15,310 nucleotides of DNA, taken from Entrophospora sp. SA101 (taxonomy: Eukaryota; Glomeromycota; Glomeromycetes; Entrophosporales; Entrophosporaceae). The stretch lies in assembly GCA_958430865.1 (NCBI GenBank), contig CAUDNR010000157.1, positions 1-15,310 on the forward strand. Reading direction: 5' to 3'. Under the pieces are notes generated by a model that was not told where the DNA came from, did not search any database, and saw only the letters and a program-made list of their open reading frames with translations. A program made the position numbers and the translations under genes. The first letter of the stretch is position 1. Every line of letters starts with the position of its first letter. This document shows positions 7,926 to 15,310 of this stretch, one piece after another.

Positions 7926-9175
7926 TCATTTTGTGCAACAGTCATTTGTATAATAGTCAGGCGGTTACACAGAGCCCGTTGCTTCTGAAACTTCACTAGA
8001 ATATAGCTGTAGCCTCTCTAAGTCCAGATCATCAGCAAGATCAAAATTATCTCACACTTTTATAATCAAACTTTTGCAAGAACTTTCATCATAGCATATG
8101 TTATGTTGATCATTTTTTTGTGATCTGCAACAGTGTCCACTATGCTGTTCCGAGTTGGATTGTTTTAAGAATTTGAGTTGACATTTTTTTTTTTTTGTTC
8201 TCGAGAAAAGAATTTTCTTACCTAAAAATAATAATTTTTGGTGCTACAAACTTTTCCATTTTGAAACCGGTTTGGCTATTATCTGCCTAAAAGTAATAGA
8301 TATATAGAATAATAACATTCCAAGTATATTAGGGAATACGCCAACAACAACAATAAAGAATGTTCGATAGAAAAGCCTTTATATTTAAATTCCTTTTTTT
8401 TACAATTGGAATGGTCTTCTGCATATTATTATCTTTGTATTTCTTCCATATGTATTACTTAAGGTACTTATAGATGAACAAAATGATAATATTATTAATA
8501 GAATATAAAATCCACAATTACTAATCTAATTGAAAATGTTCTATAAAAAAATTACGATCAATAAAATAATGATCAAAATGTGATGGTTGTCATTGTGGTT
8601 TCTTTTGCAGTGATTGTTTCTAGCACTAATTCTTGAAGGAAGTCGTATAATATTTGCAACAAACGCGAAATACCAATAATTGTCTTTTATTGAATTATGA
8701 TTGGATTATCTAATGGAATAATATTGAACAATGGGACTCGCAGAATTAATATTGGCATAATAAATTGTTATTGGAGGTTTTTATCTTCAGCTCGACGTAT
8801 ATATATTTTATGCGAGTAATAATAGATTCGAAACTGTCAAATTCTTTTACATACACTCTGAAGCAAACATAGTAACGTATATTATTGCAATATGAGCATG
8901 AATATTTAAGATGTGTTTTAATCTTGACATGCTTCGTGGTGTAAGATTTCCATTAATGATATGATTTTGGATCAACAAAAAAATATTCGGAGAAAAAAAG
9001 AATCTATATTTTGAATAATCGCGTTAAAAAAGATACCAAAATATGTCTATAGGCAAGAGACAATCACATTACGCGATATTGATAGCATAATTACATCGAC
9101 TATTCTAAAACTTTTGTATATACCACCGAAATTATTTATTATCTGGTTTTTGTTACGCCATATTACTATAGTTGG
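7926..9175. other. Intergenic, 1.25 kb without a supported gene
   Basis: This is the upstream region of the DUF4419 gene. A 28-codon acidic open stretch lies on the minus strand at 7965-8051, directly upstream but out of continuity with the DUF4419 frame. A short ATG frame ends in a donor-like GTAAGA near 8220. A T13 run lies near 8186. These could be scraps of a lost gene or of 5' exons, but they do not assemble into one. The remainder is AT-rich with no recognisable feature. Confidence 0.5.
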
Positions 9176-9224
9176 CTCAATCTAAAGACCTCCTATCGGT
9201 ACACCATGTGGTCTTTAGACTGAG
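9176..9224. repeat. Hairpin-forming inverted repeat
   Basis: CTCAATCTAAAGACC (9176-9190) pairs with GGTCTTTAGACTGAG (9210-9224) with one mismatch, leaving a 19-nt loop. It directly abuts the ACCGGTT-rich element at 9226. It could be a small RNA-like fold or the remnant end of another inverted-repeat element. Confidence 0.6.
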
Positions 9225-9225
9225 G

Positions 9226-9383
9226 TAGAGGTTGGAACCGGTTTGGGTACAATTGATTTAAAACCGGTTGCAACCGGTTGCAACATAAAACCGGTTATAT
9301 ACTATTTTTCATATTCGATAAACCGGTTTTATTAAATTCGGTTTAAAACTGGTTCTTGAAAATAAAACCGGTCCCAACCTCTA
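9226..9383. mobile_element. 158-bp terminal-inverted-repeat element rich in ACCGGTT (MITE-like)
   Basis: The left end TAGAGGTTGGAACCGGTTT and the right end read inward, TAGAGGTTGGGACCGGTTT, match at 18 of 19 positions. Inside lie five exact ACCGGTT motifs (about 9237, 9263, 9273, 9290 and 9322), mostly as the palindrome AACCGGTT, plus degenerate copies near 9338, 9347 and 9367. There is no open frame. The flanking bases (GACTGAGG on the left, TATATGGC on the right) give no clear 8-bp duplication, so a hAT origin is suspected from the end sequence style but not shown. A lone ACCGGTT is also seen near 8269. Confidence 0.65.
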
Positions 9384-9676
9384 TATATGGCACGGTCCAT
9401 ACAAGAGCAAAAATGGCTCAAACAATATTTCATAATCAGCTTTATTAATATTGCAAAAAATAATCCATATGCACTTTTTAATCTAACTATCTATATATTT
9501 TTACCATACAAAAATTAATCTACACAATTTTCAACCTTTAGACGACCCCATACTATCTATTACTTTCTGTATGGAAATAAATGGCCAAACACTACAGTTA
9601 TCTATAAATTTTGTCGTTCTATTAATTTTGACTCCAAGATAATGATGGCAATTAACTGCCTGGATGGTTGTGAGTT
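9384..9676. other. Intergenic, nothing recognised
   Basis: AT-rich sequence between the ACCGGTT element and the degraded gene. No open frame, repeat or RNA gene was recognised. Confidence 0.5.
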
Positions 9677-10344
9677 TTAGTTTTCATTAATTAACCAAAT
9701 AATTCCACCGTGAGCCCTCAACATCCACTTCACCAACTCCTCGTCTATAACTAAATCCCGGTCCACCATGCCTTTTACTTTTTCCACATCAATCCAATAT
9801 ACAAAAATTCCATTAAATCCCTCATTCTTTTTAATGAAATCAATTGCATTATCAAGTGATGGGTTCAGGCAAAGGTTCTGAAGGTACCCAAAATCGAGTC
9901 TGTGCATGCAACAGTTGAGCATGACTCCATCTATACATGCTATCCAATCCCAAATGTAGAAAGTAAATTTGGGGCAGCCTGTCAAAGAATTCCCAAATCA
10001 CTTGTACACCCATGGCATTCTGCTTCCAATACTGCAATAAGTGCCCAATGCTAGATGCTTGTTGGTCAGGAAAGCAGGGACAGGATGTTTGATCTACATT
10101 TGGGATTTGTACATACAAAGTAATTTGGAATTTTGGATTCTTGATTTTTAATTTGGACAGCACTTATAATTCCACTCTTAATGATGGCTTGGACGCTTTG
10201 GTAGTTCGTTATGTGAAAGAAATCCCAGTAGTTAGTGTTTGTTGGATCAGTGACTTTGGTGCTGCTCATCAACAAGACATTCTCTCCAATAGTGGTTGTT
10301 TCATTAACTGTATTGAAATTGTGGATTGTAGAAATTGCTGTCAA
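9677..10344 (-). pseudogene. Degraded protein-coding region, unrecognised (3' part)
   Basis: Protein-like sequence runs along the minus strand but switches frame. It starts near 10344 (VTDPTNTNYWDFFHITNYQS; first residues not from an ATG), continues in a second frame from about 10163 to 9852 (SIGHLLQYW, VIWEFFDRLPQIYF), and passes to a third frame that ends at 9677 (NAIDFIKKNEGFNGIFVYW, ELVKWMLRAHGGIIWL). Base composition is less AT-rich than the flanks, as in genuine coding DNA here. None of the pieces has a proper ATG start, and no GT-AG pairs were found that join them cleanly. The family is not recognised. It could be a relic of a host gene or of a transposon-borne protein. Confidence 0.45.
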
Positions 10345-10401
10345 AATTCACCCTAGAAAAAGGATCCCATGGATTGTAGACCCAGACCAGTAGTCAATGG
10401 T

Positions 10402-10928
10402 TTAAAACTCGTTGAGACCAAATGGTATTTTGCGCACATTATGATGGAGTTTGCTTGCAGCCTTTTCTGTAAGACCCACTTCATAAAGAATTCTTATTTT
10501 CATCTGATTCCATACTCTCACTTTCTTAATGCCGACAAAGTTTAGTGGATTCAGTTGCTCGCATTCTTCAATAAAGTCGGACATAATTTTCTTGTTGGTC
10601 TTGAGGTCAAGACAAGGCTTCCTTGCCAGAAAGGTGCTAACAAGACTCAATTGAAAAACACGGTCAGTAAAATGTAGCTTCATATATAGTTGATGGTGGA
10701 GAACCATTACCATCTGAAAACATGCTTGAATCTTTTAATCATTTAAAGTTGTTCAGTTAATGTTGTTATACTGTACATGGGAACTTGGAAGTGTTTACAT
10801 AAAGAAACTTAATGCTTACCTTCAATGACTTTCAGACGTTTAAGGAATGTTTGATATGGAACTCCTATCATCACAAAACATCCTAATGATATACTTACTT
10901 CACATCCTATTGCCATATAAATTTTCAC
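10402..10928 (-). pseudogene. Degraded protein-coding region, unrecognised (5' part)
   Basis: Minus strand. A 109-bp exon-like segment (10928-10820) is preceded by TTGACAG and followed by GTAAGC, and encodes CEVSISLGCFVMIGVPYQTF and on to KVIE. A 106-bp intron-like gap (10819-10714) ends in TTTTCAG. Joined in phase, the next exon reads DGNGSPPSTIYEATFY and then hits TGA. A neighbouring frame takes over with a convincing 70-80 residue stretch (KTNKKIMSDFIEECEQLNP, KVRVWNQMKIRILYEVGL) to a stop at 10402. This looks like a once-spliced gene with at least one frameshift. It probably belongs with the segment at 9677-10344. Product not recognised. Confidence 0.45.
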
Positions 10929-11307
10929 CTGTCAATCTCACTCAATGAGAATTTTGACTGTCCAAGACTACTATGTAATTAAAACTTTTGAGATAATGCT
11001 TGTTTGATTAAAGTAAAGTTAATGATGTATCATAATTATCATCATTATGGTCAAAATTGTCATTATTACTAGTCGCCATGATAATGATTTGATGATGAGG
11101 ATGATGATTGTGGTAATATACCTTTATAAAAAAACAAATATTATGATTTTGCTTTTAAAGAAAAAGTCTATTTTATTTACTTTCAGTAAAAAACCAAAGC
11201 CACGGCATGGGTAAATATACTATTTATTATCATAGCAATAAATAAAACCTTTCTTGTAATTAAAATCAGACTTTTTTTTTTCATCGTTAATCAGATATGT
11301 ATATATA
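10929..11307. other. Intergenic, ATGATG/ATCATT-rich
   Basis: No gene seen. Between about 11032 and 11115 there is a cluster of ATCATT/ATGATG words. TTATCATCATTATGG on the left and CCATGATAATGATTTGATGA on the right can partly pair, giving a weak hairpin. The rest is AT-rich with T and A runs. Confidence 0.5.
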
Positions 11308-11841
11308 CAGTGCACAAAAAAAGTTGTCGCAATGGAATTTTTATTTAATGTGCAATGAAAAAAAGCTAACAGTACATGAAAATTTATAGATGTTCTCTAT
11401 GATTTGATAAATAAGTTTACTTAATTTAAAACTACTTAGCTTATCTTATTACCATTTTCTCAATCACTTCATTTAACCTTGACGGCATACTATGAATTGA
11501 ATTTAACAAATTTTTTTGTCGATCCCATTCTTTCTGAATTATTCATGAAAACTTTCTGCAGTAACTGGTTTTTTTTTTAAATTAACACTTTATTGGCTTG
11601 CTTTTCGGCATGTCCATTTAAAATTTGCCACAAATTCTCAATTGGATTGAGACCTGGGCTATTTGATGGCCAATCCAACATTTTTGGGGAGTGCTGTGTA
11701 AGAAGTTTTTTAGTATACCTAGCTGTTGTTATCTTGTTGAAAGATTCAATGGTTTCCCATGATATAGTTTGCATTACCAAATAGTTTTCAGTTAAAATCT
11801 TTCAAAAGACATTTTATTCCGAAAACTTTTTTCATACACTG
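11308..11841 (-). mobile_element. Internally deleted Tc1/mariner-type element (534 bp)
   Basis: The left end is CAGTGCACAAAAAAAGTTGTCG and the right end, read inward, is CAGTGTATGAAAAAAGTTTTCG: inverted repeats flanked by TA (11306-11307 and 11842-11843), within TATATA stretches on both sides. Intact Tc1-like elements are roughly 1.2-1.7 kb, so most of the interior is missing. The only coding relic is the C-terminal third of a transposase on the minus strand. Confidence 0.85.
11441..11780 (-). pseudogene. Tc1-like transposase C-terminal fragment
   Basis: On the minus strand, RYTKKLLTQHSPKMLDWPS leads into SPGLNPIENLWQILN. This is the block around the third catalytic acidic residue (the Glu of NPIENLW, DD34E type) of Tc1 transposases. 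The frame stops after KQANKVLI near 11577. Beyond an A/T run, sequence in shifted frames resumes with SIHSMPSRLNEVIEKMVIR and a stop at 11441, corresponding to the usual SMPRR...VI tail. The DNA-binding domain and first two catalytic Asp residues are absent. Non-functional. Confidence 0.88.
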
Positions 11842-11843
11842 TA

Positions 11844-12756
11844 TATATATATATGTTAAAACAACCTTTTTATCTTGAATGAATTTATTTTTCAACAGCA
11901 TTTATATTACTTTCACCTTTTGCTTCATCAATAATTACTTTAACCATCTTTTCAATAGTAATAGAAACAGTGGAAACTTTAAAATTACATTTTAGGTATT
12001 GCTATTATTTTTTTTTGAAACTTTAAGGGAAAAAATCTCAAAATTTCATTATACAAAGTGGGTATAGTTTCTATGTCAAAAATATTCAAAATAAAGAGTT
12101 ACAAGTAGAAATGGGTATTAACTCAGAATTTTCTTCTTCAGAGTTTCCCTGTTTTTATTGAAAAACTCTCATATGATCATAATCACTATATCCAAGAAAA
12201 AAGCAAAAGAATTAAATCCTGTTCATCAGAAAGTTCTATTCTATGTCTATTAAGACTGTATCTGGATTACTTGTATATTTTAAATAATTCTATTGTCAAA
12301 AAACATTGTATTTTTGTAGATGATTATCATTGCTTAGATTTTAAACTTTAGACGAGAACCTAACATTTACAATATACCAATTGCACCTTTATCTGGACTT
12401 TTTTCTTCTCCTTGCAAGAAGTTATGCAAAAAGAAATTTATTTCATCATGGAAAAAAGTGTTTGCAATTTATTTGCTAGCGCATATATATAATAAATCAG
12501 TGTTTACGTTACTTATACAGTTGTAATGACAGGAATTCAGCAGTGTTTTCAGTTGTGTGTGAACTGTTCATAGGAGCAAGTTTAGCACAGATTGTTTGTA
12601 ATAAAACCGAGTGGTCCTGCCCCAATTTGCACAAGACAAAACTTCAAGTGAAGAAAAGGAATAATGATCTGTCAACATCAATCTTGCTAACATTGGACTT
12701 GTCAACATACACTTTGTCAAACAAATGATCACAAACACCAAGTGGTAAGAAAAAAA
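11844..12756. other. Intergenic, about 0.9 kb with no supported gene
   Basis: AT-rich, with several T runs and no recognisable element. A 61-codon ATG frame at 12543-12728 (plus) has slightly higher GC and mixed composition but no recognisable motif and no sign of splicing, so it is not called as a gene. Confidence 0.5.
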
Positions 12757-12832
12757 ATGTATTCTGATGCCTCTTTAGGCGAATTGAGAACAAGATCAGA
12801 AACATTAATTGGTGTGATGTACAAAGTGAATA

Positions 12833-13017
12833 CACAGTGAATCTTGATTTAACGGATAGTTTGGGCAATTAGGGAAAACTTTCTAAAAATCCGTTAAACT
12901 GAGATATCCGCTATATCGAGAAGGTTTTTATTAAGGTTTATTATGAAACCGTTCTTTGAACTTTATCCGTAAAACCGAGATTTTTAATTAGTATCCGCTA
13001 AATCAAGATTCACTGTG
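12833..13017. mobile_element. 185-bp pogo/Tc1-type MITE
   Basis: The terminal inverted repeats CACAGTGAATCTTGATTTA are identical over 19 bp at both ends (12833-12851 and 12999-13017). They are flanked by TA (12831-12832 and 13018-13019). A TCCG(C/T)TAAA-like motif recurs at 12890, 12907, 12966 and 12994, with an inverted copy at about 12848-12857. This resembles the subterminal motif arrays of Tigger elements, though the motif differs from that of the 4060-6462 element, so a different autonomous partner is implied. There is no coding capacity. Perfect ends suggest a fairly young copy. Confidence 0.85.
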
Positions 13018-13038
13018 TAATAACAAAAGTAAAGCACA

Positions 13039-13137
13039 ATGTATGACTACCCCAATAATGAAGATAATTCCCCAGCTGAAGGCAGAATCATTTCTGAGGA
13101 CCAGAGAGCTGATGCTCAGAATATTAATAATCTGTAA
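13039..13137 (+). other. Small acidic open reading frame, possible gene scrap
   Basis: A 32-codon ATG frame immediately right of the MITE encodes an Asn/Asp/Glu/Ser-rich peptide starting MYDYPNNEDNSPAEG. Its composition is unlike random AT-rich sequence, but it is short, has no recognised homologue and no visible exons to join. It may be a remnant. Confidence 0.2.
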
Positions 13138-13147
13138 ATCAATATGA

Positions 13148-14146
13148 AATAAATCAGAACTTACTAAATCCACTATCGAACAACCAGCCTAGTGATTTTC
13201 ATCTCAATACAATTCATCATGCCTGTCATTATGTCCTTCCAAAAAAACTTAACTCGTTTCTGGAGGAATTTGATCATGAAATCCTAGTGATGGTGGCCGA
13301 AACTAACCCATAGTTTAGGCCTAATTTTGCCCATGAAAAGTTTAGAGAAACTTAAATGTGAAATTTAATTCCCTGACCACAAATTCAGTATTTGTAAAAA
13401 ATAGTTTTATATTAACCTTTCTGCTTCTACTTTCAAGCAAGGCCCTGAGTTATTGACTATTGATTGATTGATTGATTGATTAAAAATTTATTGATAAAAA
13501 GAAATTCACTTGGTCGAAAAGTATGTATTAATAAAAAGAGACTAGGTCACATGTCCGACATACGATTGGACGACACTTCATATTAATGTTTCATTTTTTT
13601 TTTGGATACTTATTTTTGTTTTAAAATTTTAAATATAATTTTCAATATTATTATCGCTGGTCACTTCCTTCTTTCTATTCACTTTGATCATTTTCGTCTC
13701 CCACATTTCCATCACCATCAATGTAATATCCATATTATCATTGTTGGACATTTTAATTTGTAATTAAAAAATATAAAACACATTCAGGTGTCAATTTGTT
13801 TCTCTTTTTTATCAGTATAAAAGAAAAGGTGGACCAATTCCTTTTAGAAGCAAGCTGATGAAATACGAGCTGAAACTATCAATTCTATCCAGTTTAGCAA
13901 AATGAGGCCAAAATTTTTTGATTTTGTCATTTCTTAAAAATACTATCAATAATAATAACTTGTGTAAAAAAAATTTTTTTTTTTGAACAGAATTATGTAT
14001 GGGGACATTGCGATTTATATTTGAAAATTTTAAAGTTTCGCCTATAGTTTAGTCGATTTTTAAGTTTCGTCACTAGTTTAAGAGCCAAATTCTTGATTTA
14101 AAACTATTTCAGATTTGCTAAATAATTTCGGCCACCAACATTAGTC
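13148..14146. other. Intergenic, about 1 kb with no gene
   Basis: Contains an (ATTG)n microsatellite at 13459-13481, T runs near 13590 and 13972-13985, and an inverted 12-mer TGGTGGCCGAAA (13291-13302) / TTTCGGCCACCA (14126-14137) that brackets about 850 bp. The phrase ATAGTTTAG(G/T)C occurs near both ends in direct orientation (about 13310 and 14044). No open frame of interest was seen. Confidence 0.5.
13459..13481. repeat. ATTG microsatellite
   Basis: Between five and six perfect copies of the tetranucleotide ATTG. A simple-sequence repeat with no evident function. Confidence 0.9.
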
Positions 14147-14371
14147 CTAATAAAGTATACACGCTAAGATTATTTCCTGGACTTCGATCGCCGCCACATC
14201 AAAATAACAGAGATATCTTGCCTGTTCATTATACAATACTGCGAAAAACCGTAGATTTCCACCTGTTATTATTATTATAAATCCTCTTTTCGTTTGGATA
14301 GAGATGTCATAACTACCAAAATGGTCTATAGGATTGATGTTACGTAGCATAAGTTGATTCATTGAAAACAT
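14147..14371 (-). other. 74-codon open reading frame, doubtful
   Basis: Starts at an ATG and ends at 14147. It includes the plausible stretch RGFIIIITGGNLRFFAVLYN, but no family is recognised and no splice-joined neighbours are seen. The left end sits next to the inverted 12-mer at 14126. It could be a remnant exon or chance. Confidence 0.2.
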
Positions 14372-14789
14372 ATTTAATTGAAAATTTTAAAGTACTATAT
14401 ACTATTCCCAATTATACCATAATTAACCTTCCTCCAAACTTTGTAATCCGCATCAGTGCTCCAGAAGAACCCGTTTTTTTCTGGACCTCGATAATATATC
14501 AGTTTCTATTGAAATTGTATGTGTAATTTACTACGGAAATTTCCTAAGTAGCCACAAAAATCTACATTTGTTCTCAATGGTACTTTGTCATTTCCTTAAA
14601 GTTTTGTGATACCATGTTCGTTTGAACACACTATAAAATAACCACAGAATTAATTATTTTGAACTTTTTTCATTTCTTTTTGTTTTCATGCATCAAATTT
14701 CTAAAATTAAATTTTTTTTCGCATTTTCACTTAAATAATAAATATTCTTCGTTCAAATAGTCATATATAATTGTTTTTTATGAATAATA
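14372..14789. other. Upstream region of the acidic repeat protein gene
   Basis: AT-rich 418 bp with no gene. It presumably holds the promoter and 5' leader of the plus-strand gene that starts at 14790. A TATATAA string lies at 14763-14769, only about 20 bp before the ATG, so it is too close to be a confident TATA box. Confidence 0.4.
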
Positions 14790-14803
14790 ATGGAATCGGA
14801 TAA
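14780..14803 (+). promoter_or_regulatory. Short upstream ORF overlapping the start codon of the acidic repeat protein
   Basis: ATG at 14780 opens a seven-codon frame that ends in TAA at 14801-14803. It therefore overlaps the main ATG (14790) in another frame. If the transcript starts upstream of 14780, this ATG would be met first and could lower translation of the main frame. The effect depends on the unknown transcription start. Confidence 0.4.
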
Positions 14804-15310
14804 TGATGATAAAGATTCAAATCAACTACGCAATAAAAAGTCAACAGTTTCTTATGGTAATAAAGAAGGTCTAGGGAAGGATGATGGCGATGAACAGTTT
14901 GATGATTGTGACGCAACTTTAGCAAAAGAACTTGAAGCAGATCCCAAGACTATCGATGACTTAAAACAAGAATCATTGGGCACGAGTCAGGAAAATTCGA
15001 ATGATCACCCAGATCAAGACGATCCAAACCAAAATAAAAATCTATCAAATGATCTCTCACACAAAAATAAATCATATGAAAAATCGCATAGTACAATTGA
15101 TTCTCAAAAAGCAACTTGTAACGACAAAACGGATTCATCACATTCAGATTCTCATCACCACCAGGCTTCAAATCAAGATGAATCATCTGATGAGCAAGCT
15201 CCTCCAGTTGAAAATCAAAACTCTCAATACAACCAGGCTCAAAATCAAGATGAATCACCTGATGAACAGGATCCTCTAATTGAAAATAAAAATTCTCATC
15301 ACAACCAGGC
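14790..15310 (+). CDS. Acidic, low-complexity repeat protein (5' part; runs off the window)
   Basis: The frame is open from ATG 14790 to the last base, 173 complete codons and two bases, with no stop. An in-frame TGA at 14781-14783 makes this the first possible ATG. The protein is hydrophilic and rich in Asp, Glu, Asn, Gln, Ser and His (MESDNDDKDS at the start; EQFDDCDATLAKELEADPK near residues 37-55). From residue 125 it contains 24-residue tandem repeats (QASNQDESSDEQAPPVEN, QAQNQDESPDEQDPLIEN) encoded by 72-bp DNA repeats. There is no signal peptide or membrane segment. It is expected to be largely disordered. Family and function are not recognised; a folded domain may lie beyond the window. 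Other open frames overlapping it at 14950-15258 (minus) and 15001-15279 (plus) are shadows of the repeats. Confidence 0.72.
   Translation, partial: MESDNDDKDSNQLRNKKSTVSYGNKEGLGKDDGDEQFDDCDATLAKELEADPKTIDDLKQESLGTSQENSNDHPDQDDPNQNKNLSNDLSHKNKSYEKSHSTIDSQKATCNDKTDSSHSDSHHHQASNQDESSDEQAPPVENQNSQYNQAQNQDESPDEQDPLIENKNSHHNQ
15162..15310 (+). repeat. 72-bp in-frame tandem repeat in the acidic protein gene
   Basis: Units start at CAG 15162, 15234 and 15306, spaced exactly 72 bp. Two are complete and the third is cut by the window edge. Each encodes 24 residues with the core NQDES(S/P)DEQ. The length preserves the reading frame, so copy number may vary between strains or alleles. Confidence 0.9.

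Noticed and set aside
12543..12728. 61-codon plus-strand open frame
   Set aside because: No recognised motif, no splice context, and a length easily reached by chance.
14950..15279. Open frames on both strands over the acidic repeat gene
   Set aside because: They are frame shadows created by 72-bp repeats; the 14790 frame is longer, begins with an ATG after a stop and has consistent composition.

Overview
The window looks like nuclear DNA from an AT-rich, gene-poor, transposon-rich fungal genome. The best guess is an arbuscular mycorrhizal fungus (Glomeromycotina, Rhizophagus-like). This is inference from four things: short GT-AG introns (61, 68 and 117 bp), a Crinkler (CRN) effector-type gene, a DUF4419 gene, and dense Tigger/Tc1/MITE-type repeats. 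No rRNA, tRNA, CRISPR or bacterial-style operon was seen.

Layout. Positions 1-1882 carry no convincing gene. They hold two copies of a 178-bp near-perfect palindromic element in opposite orientation, then a duplicated segment whose second copy has gained a GTAC-rich block. Positions 1883-3965 (minus) carry an intact three-exon CRN-type gene of 634 aa. It combines a ubiquitin-like CRN header, a hendecad coiled coil, a PD-(D/E)XK nuclease-like domain and a protein kinase-like domain. Positions 4060-6462 are a complete 2,403-bp pogo/Tigger transposon: TA target duplication, inverted ends, arrays of an 11-bp subterminal motif, and an intact two-exon 527-aa transposase on the minus strand. It ends 94 bp from the CRN start codon. 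Positions 6867-7916 (minus) are a single-exon DUF4419 protein of 349 aa.

The right half, 7926-14789, is mostly repeats and relics. It holds a hairpin (9176-9224), a 158-bp inverted-repeat element full of ACCGGTT (9226-9383), an unrecognised degraded protein gene on the minus strand (about 9677-10928), a 534-bp internally deleted Tc1-like element (11308-11841) and a 185-bp pogo-type MITE (12833-13017). From 14790 an acidic, Asn/Gln/Asp/Ser-rich protein begins on the plus strand and stays open to the window edge. It contains 72-bp (24-residue) tandem repeats and is preceded by a small overlapping upstream ORF.

The genes do not form a pathway. The most notable points are the modular CRN nuclease-kinase gene with domain-matching, phase-1 exons, and the apparently intact Tigger element at its promoter, whose transposase ends in a PCNA-binding (PIP-box) consensus. 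Genes were read by eye; homologies are motif recognition, not database searches.
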